From contig NW_025813483.1 in NCBI RefSeq assembly GCF_021976095.1, forward strand, positions 11,759,800 through 11,823,799: 64,000 bases of DNA, read 5' to 3'. The position numbers and the translations under genes are program-made. Of this stretch, positions 1 through 15,000 are shown piece by piece. This DNA comes from Xenia sp. Carnegie-2017. Taxonomy: Eukaryota > Cnidaria > Anthozoa > Malacalcyonacea > Xeniidae. Every line of letters begins with the position of its first letter. Positions within the stretch are counted from its first letter, which is position 1. The notes under the pieces were generated by a model. It did not search any database. It was given only the letters and a program-made list of their open reading frames with translations, and was not told where the DNA came from.

Positions 1-3000
1 ACACTATAGTTCACGGTTTTTCATGCAAAAGACTATAATTCACAAATTTTTATTCAAAAGACTATAGTTCACGCATTTTCATGCAAAACACTATACATCA
101 CGCATTTTCATGCCAAAGACTATAGTTCACGGTTTTTTATGCAAAAGACTATAATTCACGAATTTTCATGCAAAAGACTATAATTCACGAATTTTTATGC
201 AAGAGACTATAGTTCACGGTTTTCATGCAAAAGACTATAATTCACGAATTTTATGCAAAGACTATAGTTCACGAATTTTCATGCAAAGACTATAATTCAC
301 GAATTTTCATACAAAACACTATAGTTCACGGTTTTCATGCAAAAGACTATATTTCACGATTTTAATGCAAAGACTATAGTTCACGCATTTTCATGCAAAA
401 CACTATACATCACGCATTTTCATGCAAAGACTATAGTTCACGGTTTTATGCAAAGACTATAATTCACGAATTTTCATGCAAAAGACTATAATTCACGAAT
501 TTTATGCAAAGACTATAGTTCACGGTTTTTATGCAAAAGACTATAATTCACGAATTTTATGCAAAAGACTATAGTTCACGGTTTTTCATGCAAAGACTAT
601 AATTCACAGTTTTCATGCAAAAGACTATAGTATACAGTTTTCATGCAAAGACTATAGTTCACGGTTTTTCATGCAAAAGACTATATTTCACGATTTTCAT
701 GCAAAAGACTATAGTTCACGGTTTTATGCAAAAGACTATAATTCACGAATTTTCATGCAAAATCTATAATTCACGAATTTTATGCAAGAGACTATAGTTC
801 ACGGTTTTCATGCAAAGACTATAATTCACGAATTTTTATGCAAAGACTATAGTTCACGAATTTTCATGCAAAGACTATAATTCACGAATTTTCATGCAAA
901 AGACTATAGTTCACGGTTTTTCATGCAAAGACTATAATTCACGGTTTTTCATGCAAAAGACTATAGTTCACTGTTTTCCATGCAAAAGACTATATTTCAT
1001 GATTTTCATGCAAAAGACTATAGTTCACGGTTTTTCATGCAAGACTATAGTTCACGGTTTTTCATGCAAAGACTATATTCACGAATTTTCATGCAAAGAC
1101 TATAGTTCACGGTTTTTCATGCAAAGACTATATTTCACGATTTTCATGCAAAAGACTATAGTTCACGGTTTTTCATGCAAAAGACTATAATTCACAGTTT
1201 TCATGCAAAGACTATAGTATACAGTTTTCATGCAAAACTATAGTTCACGGTTTTTCATGCAAAGACTATATTTCACGATTTTCATGCAAAGACTATAGTT
1301 CACGGTTTTTATGCAAAGACTATAATTCACGAATTTTCATGCAAAATCTATAATTCACGAATTTTATGCAAAAGACTATAGTTCACGGTTTTAATGCAAA
1401 GACTATAATTCACGAATTTTATGCAAAGACTATAGTTCACGAATTTTCATGCAAAGACTATAATTCACGAATTTTCATACAAAACACTATAGTTCACGGT
1501 TTTTCATGCAAAAGACTATATTTCACGATTTTATGCAAAGACTATAGTTCACGCATTTTCATGCAAAGACTATAGTTCACGGTTTTATGCAAAAGACTAT
1601 AATTCACGAATTTTCATGCAAAATCTATAATTCACGAATTTTTATGCAAGAGACTATAGTTCACGGTTTTAATGCAAAGACTATAGTTTAAGCATAGTCA
1701 TGCAAAAGACTATAATACACGGTTCTTCATGCAAAAGACTATAATTCACGAATTTTCATACAAAACACCATAGTTCACGGTTTTTCATGCAAAAGACTAT
1801 ATTTCACGATTTATATGCAAAAGACTATAGTTCACGCATTTTCATGCAAAAGACTATAGTTCACGGTTTTTTATGCAAAAGACTATAATTCACGAATTTT
1901 CATGCAAAATCTATAATTCACGAATTTTTATGCAAGAGACTATAGTTCACTGTTTTTAATGCAAAAGTCTATAGTTTAAGCATTGTCATGCAAAAGACTA
2001 TAATACACGGTTCTTCATGCAAAAGACTATAGTACACAGTTTTCCATGCAAAAGATTATAGTTCACGAATTTTTATGCAAAAGACTATAGTTCACGGTTT
2101 TTCATGCAAAGGACTATATTTCACGAATTTTCATGCAAAAGACTATAGTTCACTCTTTTTCATGCAAAAGACTATATTTCACGATTTTTCATGCAAATGA
2201 CTATATTTCACGGTTTTTCATGCAAAAGACTATAGTTCACTCTTTTTCATGCAAAAGACTATAATTGACGAATTTTCATGCAAAAGACTATAGTTCACTT
2301 TTTCATGCAAAGACTATATTCACGAATTTTCATGCAAAGACTATAGTTCACGGTTTTTCATGCAAAAGACTATAGTTCACGGTTTTTCATGCAAAAGACT
2401 ATAATTCACGAATTTTCATGCAAAAGACTATAATTCACGAATTTTAATGCAAAAGACTATAGTTCACGGTTTTCATGCAAAAGACTATATAATTCACGAA
2501 TTTTTATGAAAAGACTATAGTTCACTTTTTCATGCAAAAGACTATAATTCACGAATTTTCATGCAAAAGACTATAGTTCACGGTTTTTCATGCAAAAGAC
2601 TATAATTCACAAATTTTTATTCAAAAGACTATAGTTCACGAATTTTCATGCGAAAGACTATAATTCACGAATTTTCATACAAAACACTATAGTTCACGGT
2701 TTTTCATGCAAAAGACTATAATTCACAAATTTTTATTCAAAAGACTATAGTTCACGAATTTTCATGCAAAACACTATACATCACGCATTTTCATGCCAAA
2801 GACTATAGTTCACGGTTTTTTATGCAAAAGACTATAATTCACGAATTTTCATGCAAAACACTATAATTCACGAATTTTTATGCAAGAGACTATAGTTCAC
2901 GGTTTTCATGCAAAAGACTATAATTCACGAATTTTTATGCAAAGACTATAGTTCACGAATTTTCATGCTAAAGACTATAATTCACGAATTTTCATACAAA

Positions 3001-6000
3001 ACACCATAGTTCACGGTTTTTCATGCAAAAGACTATATTTCACGATTTTAATGCAAAAGACTACAGTTCACGCATTTTCATGCAAAACACTATACATCAC
3101 GCATTTTCATGCAAAAGACTATAGTTCACGGTTTTTTATGCAAAAGACTATAATTCACGAATTTTCATGCAAAACACTATAATTCACGAATTTTTATCCA
3201 AGAGACTATAGTTCACGGTTTTTAATGCAAAAGACTATAATTCACGAATTTTTATGCAAAACACCATAGTTCACGGTTTTTCATGCAAAAGACTATATTT
3301 AACGATTTTAATGCAAAAGACTATAGTTCACGGTTTTTTTTGCAAAAGACTATAATTCATTTTCATGCAAAATCTATAATTCACGAATTTTTATGCAAAA
3401 GACTATAGTTCACGGTTTTTATGCAAAAGACTATAATTCACGAATTTTATGCAAAGACTATAATTCACGAATTTTCATGCAAAAGACTATAATTCACGAA
3501 TTTTCATAAAAACTATAGTTCACGGTTTTTCATGCAAAAGACTATATTTCACGATTTTAATGCAAAGACTATAGTTCACGCATTTTCATGCAAAAGACTA
3601 TAGTTCACTGTTTTCCATGCAAAAGACTATAGTTCACGGTTTTTCATGCAAAAGACTATATTTCACGATTTTCATGCAAAAGACTATAGTTCACGGTTTT
3701 CATGCAAAAGACTATAATTCACAGTTTTCATGCAAAAGACTATAGTTACAGTTTTCATGCAAAACTATAGTTCACGGTTTTTCATGCAAAAGACTATATT
3801 TCACGATTTTCATGCAAAAGACTATAGTTCACGGTTTTTATGCAAAGACTATAATTCACGAATTTTCATGCAAAATCTATAATTCACGAATTTTTATGCA
3901 AGAGACTATAGTTCACGGTTTTTAATGCAAAAGACTATAATTCACGAATTTTTATGCAAATACTATAGTTCACGAATTTTCATGCGAAAGACTATAATTC
4001 ACGAATTTTCATACAAAACACCATAGTTCACGGTTTTTCATGCAAAAGACTATATTTCACGATTTATATGCAAAAGACTATAGTTCACGCATTTTCATGC
4101 AAAAGACTATAGTTCACGGTTTTTTATGCAAAAGACTATAATTCACGAATTTTCATGCAAAATCTATAATTCACGAATTTTTATGCAAGAGACTATAGTT
4201 CACGGTTTTTAATGCAAAAGTCTATAGTTTAAGCATAGTCATGCAAAAGACTATAATACACGGTTCTTCATGCAAAAGACTATAATTCACGAATTTTCAT
4301 ACAAAACACCATAGTTCACGGTTTTTCATGCAAAAGACTATATTTCACGATTTATATGCAAAAGACTATAGTTCACGCATTTTCATGCAAAAGACTATAG
4401 TTCACGGTTTTTTATGCAAAAGACTATAATTCACGAATTTTCATGCAAAATCTATAATTCACGAATTTTATGCAAAGACTATAGTTCACTGTTTTTATGC
4501 AAAGTCTATAGTTTAAGCATTTTCATGCAAAGACTATAATTCACGGTTTTCATGCAAAAGACTATAGTACACAGTTTTCATGCAAAAGACTATAGTTCAC
4601 GAATTTTTATGCAAAAGACTATAGTTCACGGTTTTTCATGCAAAGACTATATTTCACGAATTTTCATGCAAAAGACTATAGTTCACTTTTTCATGCAAAG
4701 ACTATATTTCACGATTTTTCATGCAAATGACTATATTTCACGGTTTTTCATGCAAAAGACTATAGTTCACTCTTTTTCATGCAAAAGACTATAATTGACG
4801 AATTTTCATGCAAAAGACTATAGTTCACTCTTTTTCATGCAAAAGACTATTATTCACGAATTTTCATGCAAAAGACTATAGTTCACGGTTTTTCATGCAA
4901 TAGACTGTATTTCACGATTTTCATGCAAAAGACTATAGTTCACGGTTTTTCATGCAAAAGACTATAATACACGGTTCTTCATCCAAAAGACTATAGTTCA
5001 CAGTTTTCATGCAAGAACTATAGTTCACGGTTTTTCATGCAAAGACTATATTTCACGATTTTCATACAAAGACGATTTTCATGCAAAGACTATAGTTCAC
5101 GCATTTTCATGAAAAGACTATAGATCACGCATTTTCATGCAAAAGACTATAATTCACGCATTTTCACGCAAAAGACTATAGATCACGCATTTTCATGCAA
5201 AAGACTATAGTTCACTCTTTTTCATGCAAAAGACTATATTTCACGATTTTTCATGCAAAGGACTATATTTCACGGTTTTTCATGCAAAAGACTATAGTTC
5301 ACTCTTTTTCATGCAAAAGACTATAATTGACGAATTTTCATGCAAAAGACTATAGTTCACGGTTTTTCATGCAAAAGACTATAATTCACGAATTTTATGC
5401 AAAAGACTATAGTTCACGAATTTTCATGCTAAAGACTATAATTCACGAATTTTCATGCAAAAGACTATAGTTCACGGTTTTTCATGCAAAAGACTATAAT
5501 TCACAAATTTTTATTCAAAAGACTATAGTTCACGAATTTTCATGCGAAAGACTATAATTCACGAATTTTCATACAAAACACTATAGTTCACGGTTTTTCA
5601 TGCAAAAGACTATATTTCACGATTTTAATGCAAAAGACTATAGTTCACGCATTTTCATGCAAAACACTATACATCACGCATTTTCATGCAAAGACTATAG
5701 TTCACGGTTTTTGCAAAAGACTATAGTTCACGGATTTTCATGCAAAAGACTATAATTCATGAATTTTCATGCAAGAGACTATAGTTCACGGTTTTTAATG
5801 CAAAAGACTATAATTCACGAATTTTTATGCAAATGCTATAGTTCACGAATTTTCATGCAAAACACTATAATTCACGAATTTTCATACAAAACACTATAGT
5901 TCACGGTTTTTCATGCAAAGACTATATTTCACGATTTTCATGCAAAGACTATAGTTCACGCATTTTCATGCAAAACTACTATACATCACGCATTTTCATG

Positions 6001-9000
6001 CAAAGACTATACATCACGCATTTTCATGCAAAGACTATAGTTCACGTTTTTATGCAAAAGACTATAATTCACGAATTTTCATGCAAAATCTATAATTCAC
6101 GAATTTTATGCAAAAGACTATAGTTCACGGTTTTCATGCAAAGACTATAGTTTACGCATTTTCATGCAAAAGACTATAATACACGGTTTTTCATGCAAAG
6201 ACTATAGTATACAGTTTTCATGCAAAACTATAGTTCACTTTTCATGCAAAAAACTATAGTTCAAGAATTTTCATGCAAAGACTTTATTTAACGTATTTTC
6301 ATGAAAAAGTCTATATTTCACGAATTTTTATGCAAAAGACTATAGTTCACGAATTTTCATGCAAAGACTATAATTCACGTATTTTCATGAAAAAGACTAT
6401 AGTTCACGGTTTTTCATGCAAAAGACTATAATTCACAAATTTTATGCAAAAGACTATAGTTCACGAATTTTCATGCGAAAGACTATAATTCACGAATTTT
6501 CATACAAAACACTATAGTTCACGGTTTTTCATGCAAAAGACTATATTTCACGATTTTAATGCAAAAGACTATAGTTCACGCATTTTCATGCAAAAGACTA
6601 TACATCACGCATTTTCATGCAAAGACTATAGTTCACGGTTTTTATGCAAAGACTATAATTCACGAATTTTCATGCAAAAGACTATAATTCACGAATTTTA
6701 TGCAAAAGACTATAGTTCACGGTTTTTAATGCAAAGACTATAATTCACGAATTTTATGCAAAGACTATAGTTCACGAATTTTCATGCAAAAGACTATAAT
6801 TCACGAATTTTCATACAAAAGACTATAGTTCACGGTTTTCATGCAAAGACTATATTTCACGATTTTAATGCAAAGACTATAGTTCACGCATTTTCATGCA
6901 AAAGACTATACATCACGCATTTTCATGCAAAAGACTATACATCACGCATTTTCATGCAAAGACTATAGTTCACGTTTTTATTCAAAAGACTATAATTCAC
7001 GAATTTTCATGCAAAATCTATAATTCACGAATTTTATGCAAAGACTATAGTTCACGGTTTTTATGCAAAAGACTATAGTTTACGCATTTTCATGCAAAAG
7101 ACTATAATTCACGGTTTTCATGCAAAAGACTATAGTATACAGTTTTCATGCAAAAGACTATAGTATACAGTTTTCCATGCAAAAACTATAGTTCACGGTT
7201 TTTCATGCAAAAGACTATAATTCACGAATTTTATGCAAAGACTATAGTTCACGAATTTTCATGCAAAAGACTATAATTCACGAATTTTCATGCAAAACAC
7301 TATAGTTCACGGTTTTTCATGCAAAAGACTATATTTCACGATTTTCATGCAAAAGACTATAGTTCACGGTTTTTTGCAAAGACTATAATTCACGAATTTT
7401 CATGCAAAACTATAATTCACGAATTTTATGCAAAGACTATAGTTCACGGTTTTAATGCAAAAGACTATAATTCACGAATTTTTATGCAAAGACTATAGTT
7501 CACGAATTTTCATGCAAAGACTATAATTCACGAATTTTCATACAAAACACTATAGTTCACGGTTTTTCATGCAAAGACTATATTTCACGATTTATATGCA
7601 AAGACTATAGTTCACGCATTTTCATGCAAAGACTATAGTTCACGGTTTTATGCAAAAGACTATAATTCACGAATTTTCATGCAAAATCTATAATTCACGA
7701 ATTTTATGCAAAAGACTATAGTTCACGGTTTTAATGCAAAGACTATAGTTCACGCATTTTCATGCAAAAGACTATAATACACGGTTCTTCATGCAAAAGA
7801 CTATAATTCACGAATTTTCATACAAAACACCATAGTTCACGGTTTTTCATGCAAAAGACTATATTTCACGATTTATATGCAAAAGACTATAGTTCACGGT
7901 TTTTTATGCAAAAGACTATATTTCACGGTTTTTCATGCAAAAGACTATAGTTCACGGTTTTTCATGCAAAAGACTATAGTTCAGGGTTTTTTATGCAAAA
8001 GACTATAATTCACGAATTTTCATGCAAAAGTCTATAGTTTAAGCATTGTCATGCAAAAGACTATAATACACGGTTCTTCATGCAAAAGACTATAGTATAC
8101 AGTTTTCCATGCAAAAACTATAGTTCACTCTTTTTCATGCAAAAGACTATAATTGACGAATTTTCATGCAAAAGACAATATTTCACGGTTTTTCATGCAA
8201 AAGACTATAATTCACAAATTTTATTCAAAAGACTATAGTTCACGAATTTTCATGCAAAGACTATAATTCACGAATTTTCATGCAAAAGACTATAGTTCAC
8301 GGTTTTTCATGCAAAAGACTATAATTCACAATTTTTATTCAAAAGACTATAGTTCACGAATTTTCATGCGAAAGACTATAATTCACGAATTTTCATACAA
8401 AACACTATAGTTCACGGTTTTTCATGCAAAAGACTATATTTCACGATTTTAATGCAAAAGACTATAGTTCACGCATTTTCATGCAAAACACTATACATCA
8501 CGCATTTTCATGCAAAGACTATAGTTCACGGTTTTTATGCAAAGACTATAATTCACGAATTTTCATGCAAAACACTATAATTCACGAATTTTATGCAAGA
8601 GACTATAGTTCACGGTTTTAATGCAAAGACTATAATTCACGAATTTTTATGCAAATACTATAGTTCACGAATTTTCATGCAAAAGACTATAATTCACGAA
8701 TTTTCATACAAAACACTATAGTTCACGGTTTTTCATGCAAAAGACTATATTTCACGATTTTAATGCAAAAGACTATAGTTCACGCATTTTCATGCAAAAC
8801 ACTATACATCACGCATTTTCATGCAAAACACTATACATCACGCATTTTCATGCAAAAGACTATAGTTCACGTTTTTTTATTCAAAAGACTATAATTCACG
8901 AATTTTCATGCAAAATCTATAATTCACGAATTTTATGCAAAAGACTATAGTTCACGGTTTTATGCAAAGACTATAGTTCACGCATTTTCATGCAAAGACT

Positions 9001-12000
9001 ATAATACACGGTTTTCATGCAAAAGACTATAGTATACAGTTTTCATGCAAAAGACTATAGTATACAGTTTTCATGCAAAACTATAGTTCACGGTTTTTCA
9101 TGCAAAGACTATAATTCACGAATTTTATGCAAAGACTATAGTTCACGAATTTTCATGCAAAAGACTATAATTCACGAATTTTCATACAAAACACTATAGT
9201 TCACGGTTTTTCAAAAAGACTATATTTCACGATTTTAATGCAAAAGACTATAGTTCACGGTTTTTAAAAGACTATAATTCACGAATTTTCATGCAAAATC
9301 TATAATTCACGAATTTTTATGCAAAGACTATAGTTCACGGTTTTAATGCAAAGACTATAGTTCACGCATTTTCATGCAAAAGACTATAATTCACGGTTTT
9401 CATGCAAAAGACTATAATTCACGAATTTTCATGCAAAAGACTATAGTTCACGGTTTTTCATGCAAAAGACTATATTTCACGATTTTATGCAAAAGACTAT
9501 AGTTCACGGTTTTCATGCAAAAGACTATATTCACGGTTTTTCATGCAAAGACTATAGTTCACGGTTTTCATGCAAAAGACTATAGTTCACGGTTTTTATG
9601 CAAAAGACTATAGTTCACGGTTTTCATGCAAAAGACTATATATTCACGAATTTTCATGAAAAGACTATAGTTCACTTTTTCATGCAAAAGACTATAATTC
9701 ACGAATTTTCATGCAAAAGACTATAGTTCACGGTTTTTCATGCAAAAGACTATAATTCACGAATTTTATGCAAAAGACTATAGTTCACGAATTTTCATGC
9801 AAAAGACTATAATTCACGAATTTTCATGCAAAAGACTATAGTTCACGGTTTTTCATGCAAAAGACTATAATTCACGAATTTTATGCAAAAGACTATAGTT
9901 CACGCATTTTCATGCAAAAGACTATAGTTCACGATTTTCATGCAAAGACTATATTCACGCATTTTCATGCAAAAGACTATATTCACGATTTTCATGCAAA
10001 AGACTATAGTTCACGGTTTTTGCAAAGACTATAATTCACGAATTTTCATGCAAAAGACTATAATTCACGAATTTTTATGCAAAAGACTATAGTTCACGGT
10101 TTTCATGCAAAGACTATAATTCACGGTTTTATGCAAAGACTATAATTCACGAATTTTCATGCAAAAGACTATAATTCACGAATTTTCATGCAAAAGACTA
10201 TAGTTCACGGTTTGTCATGCAAAAGACTATAGTTCACGAATTTTCATGCAAAAGACTATAGTTCACGGTTTTTCATGCAAAAGACTATATTTCACGATTT
10301 TCATGCAAAGACTATAGTTCACGGTTTTTGCAAAAGACTATAATTCACGAATTTTCATGCAAAGACTATAGTTCACGGTTTTCATGCAAAAGACTATAAT
10401 TCACGAATTTTATGCAAAAGACTATAGTTCACGAATTTTCATGCAAAAGACTATAATTCACGAATTTTCATGCAAAAGACTATAGTTCACGATTTTTCAT
10501 GCAAAGACTATAGTTCACGATTTTCATGCAAAAGACTATAGTTCACGCATTTTCATGCAAAAGACTATAGTTCACGATTTTCATGCAAAGACTATATTCA
10601 CGATTTTCATGCAAAAGACTATAGTTCACGTTTTTATGCAAAAGACTATAATTCACGAATTTTCATGCAAAATCTATAGTTCACGAATTTTTCATGCAAA
10701 AGACTATAGTTCACGAATTTTCATGCAAAGACTATAGTTCACGCATTTTCATGCAAAGACTATAATTCACGGTTTTTCATGCAAAAGACTATAGTTACAG
10801 TTTTCATGCAAAAGACTATAATTCACAATTTTCATGCAAAACTATAGTTCACGGTTTTCATGCAAAAGACTATAATTCACGAATTTTATGCAAAAGACTA
10901 TAGTTCACGATTTTCATGCAAAAGACTATACATCACGCATTTTCATGCAAAGACTATAGTTCACGGTTTTTATGCAAAGACTATAATTCACGAATTTTCA
11001 TGCAAAAGACTATAATTCACGAATTTTTATGCAAAAGACTATAGTTCACGGTTTTCATGCAAAAGACTATAATTCACGAATTTTATGCAAAGACTATAGT
11101 TCACGAATTTTCATGCAAAAGACTATAATTCACGAATTTTCATACAAAACACTATAGTTCACGGTTTTTCATGCAAAAGACTATATTTCACGATTTTAAT
11201 GCAAAGACTATAGTTCACGCATTTTCATGCAAAAGACTATACATCACGCATTTTCATGCAAAGACTATAGTTCACGGTTTTTATGCAAAGACTATAATTC
11301 ACGAATTTTCATGCAAAAGACTATAATTCACGAATTTTATGCAAAAGACTATAGTTCACGGTTTTCATGCAAAGACTATAATTCACGAATTTTATGCAAA
11401 AGACTATAGTTCACGGTTTTTCATGCAAAAGACTATATTTAACGATTTTAATGCAAAAGACTATAGTTCACGGTTTTTTGCAAAAGACTATAATTCACGA
11501 ATTTTCATGCAAAATCTATAATTCACGAATTTTTATGCAAGAGACTATAGTTCAAGGTTTTTAATGCAAAAGACTATAATTCACGAATTTTTATGCAAAT
11601 ACTATAATTCACGAATTTTCATGCGAAAGACTATAATTCACGAATTTTCATACAAAACACCATAGTTCACGGTTTTTCATGCAAAAGACTATATTTCACG
11701 ATTTTAATGCAAAAGACTATAGTTCACGCATTTTTATGCAAAACACTATACATCACGCATTTTCATGCAAAGGACTATAGTTCACTGTTTTCCATGCAAA
11801 AGACTATAGTTCACGGTTTTTCATGCAATAGACTATATTTCACGATTTTCATGCAAAAGACTATAGTTCACGGTTTTTCATGCAAAAGACTATAATACAC
11901 AGTTCTTCATGCAAAAGACTATAGTTACAGTTTTCATGCAAAACTATAGTTCACGGTTTTTCATGCAAAAGACTATATTTCACGATTTTCATACAAAAGA

Positions 12001-15000
12001 CTATAGTTCACGGTTTTTTATGCAAAAGACTATAATTCACGAATTTTCATGCAAAATCTATAATTCACGAATTTTTATGCAAAGACTATAGTTCACGGTT
12101 TTTAATGCAAAAGACTATAATTCACGAATTTTTATGCAAATACTATAGTTCACGAATTTTCATGCGAAAGACTATAATTCACGAATTTTCATACAAAACA
12201 CCATAGTTCACGGTTTTTCATGCAAAGACTATATTTCACGATTTTATGCAAAGACTATAGTTCACGCATTTTCATGCAAAAGACTATAGTTCACGGTTTT
12301 ATGCAAAAGACTATAATTCACGAATTTTCATGCAAAATCTATAATTCACGAATTTTATGCAAGAGACTATAGTTCACGGTTTTAATGCAAAGACTATAGT
12401 TTAAGCATTTTCATGCAAAAGACTATAATTCACGGTTTTTCATGCAAAAGACTATAATTCACGAATTTTCATACAAAACACCATAGTTCACGGTTTTTCA
12501 TGCAAAAGACTATATTTCACGATTTATATGCAAAAGACTATAGTTCACGCATTTTCATGCAAAAGACTATAGTTCACGGTTTTTTATGCAAAAGACTATA
12601 ATTCACGAATTTTCATGCAAAATCTATAATTCACGAATTTTATGCAAAAGACTATAGTTCACTGTTTTTAATGCAAAGACTATAGTTTAAGCATTTTCAT
12701 GCAAAAGACTATAATTCACGGTTTTCATGCAAAAGACTATAGTTCACAGTTTTCATGCAAAGACTATAGTTCACGAATTTTATGCAAAAGACTATAGTTC
12801 ACGGTTTTTCATGCAAAGACTATATTTCACGAATTTTCATGCAAAGACTATAGTTCACTCTTTTCATGCAAAAGACTATATTTCACGATTTTCATGCAAA
12901 GACTATATTTCACGGTTTTTCATGCAAAGACTATAGTTCACTTTTTCATGCAAAAGACTATAATTGACGAATTTTCATGCAAAAGACTATAGTTCACTCT
13001 TTTTCATGCAAAAGACTATTATTCACGAATTTTCATGCAAAAGACTATAGTTCACGGTTTTTCATGCAATAGACTGTATTTCACGATTTTCATGCAAAAG
13101 ACTATAGTTCACGGTTTTTCATGCAAAAGACTATAATACACGGTTCTTCATCCAAAAGACTATAGTATACAGTTTTCCATGCAAGAACTATAGTTCACGG
13201 TTTTTCATGCAAAAGATTATATTTCACGATTTTCATACAAAAGACGATTTTCATACAAAAGACGCTAGTTAACGCATTTTCATGAAAAAGACTGTAGATC
13301 ACGCATTTTCATGCAAAAGACTATAATTCACGCATTTTCACGCAAAAGACTATAGATCACGCATTTTCATGCAAAAGACTATAGTTCACTCTTTTTCATG
13401 CAAAAGACTATATTTCACGATTTTTCATGCAAAGGACTATATTTCACGGTTTTTCATGCAAAAGACTATAGTTCACTCTTTTTCATGCAAAAGACTATAA
13501 TTGACGAATTTTCATGCAAAATACAATAGTTCACGGTTTTTCATGCAAAAGACTATAATTCACAAATTTTTATTCAAAAGACTATAGTTCACGAATTTTC
13601 ATGCGAAAGACTATAATTCACGAATTTTCATAAAAACTATAGTTCACGGTTTTTCATGCAAAAGACTATAATTCACAAATTTTTATTCAAAAGACTATAG
13701 TTCACGAATTTTCATGCGAAAGACTATAATTCACGAATTTTCATACAAAACACTATAGTTCACGGTTTTTCATGCAAAAGACTATATTTCACGATTTTAA
13801 TGCAAAAGACTATAGTTCACGCATTTTCATGCAAAAGACTATACATCACGCATTTTCATGCAAAGACTATAGTTCACGGTTTTTTATGCAAAAGACTATA
13901 ATTCACGAATTTTCATGCAAAACACTATAATTCACGAATTTTTATGCAAAGACTATAGTTCACGGTTTTAATGCAAAGACTATAATTCACGAATTTTATG
14001 CAAAGACTATAGTTCACGAATTTTCATGCAAAGACTATAATTCACGAATTTTCATACAAAACACTATAGTTCACGGTTTTCATGCAAAGACTATATTTCA
14101 CGATTTTCATGCAAAGACTATAGTTCACGCATTTTCATGCAAAAGACTATACATCACGATTTTCATGCAAAAGACTATAGTTCACGCATTTTCATGCAAA
14201 GACTATAGTTCACGGTTTTTTATGCAAAAGACTATAATTCACGAATTTTCATGCAAAATCTATAATTCACGAATTTTCATGCAAAGACTATAGTTCACGG
14301 TTTTCATGCAAAAGACTATAGTTCACGCATTTTCATGCAAAAGACTATAATTCACGGTTTTTCATGCAAAGACTATAGTATACAGTTTTCATGCAAAACT
14401 ATAGTTCACTTTTTCATGCAAAAGACTATAATTCACGAATTTTCATGCAAAAGACTATATTCACGGTTTTTCATGCAAAAGACTATAATTCACGAATTTT
14501 ATGCAAAAGACTATAGTTCACGAATTTTCATGCAAAGACTATAATTCACGAATTTTCATGCAAAAGACTATAGTTCACGGTTTTCATGCAAAAGACTATA
14601 ATTCACAATTTTATTCAAAAGACTATAGTTCACGAATTTTCATGCAAAGACTATAATTCACGAATTTTCATGCAAAAGACTATAGTTCACGGTTTTCATG
14701 CAAAAGACTATATTTCACGATTTTCATGCAAAAGACTATAGTTCACGCATTTTCATGCAAAAGACTATACATCACGCATTTTCATGCAAAGACTATAGTT
14801 CACGGTTTTTATGCAAAGACTATAATTCACGAATTTTCATGCAAAACTATAATTCACGAATTTTATGCAAAAGACTATAGTTCACGGTTTTCATGCAAAA
14901 GACTATAATTCACGAATTTTCATGCAAAGACTATAGTTCACGAATTTTCATGCAAAAGACTATAATTCACGAATTTTCATGCAAAAGACTATAGTTCACG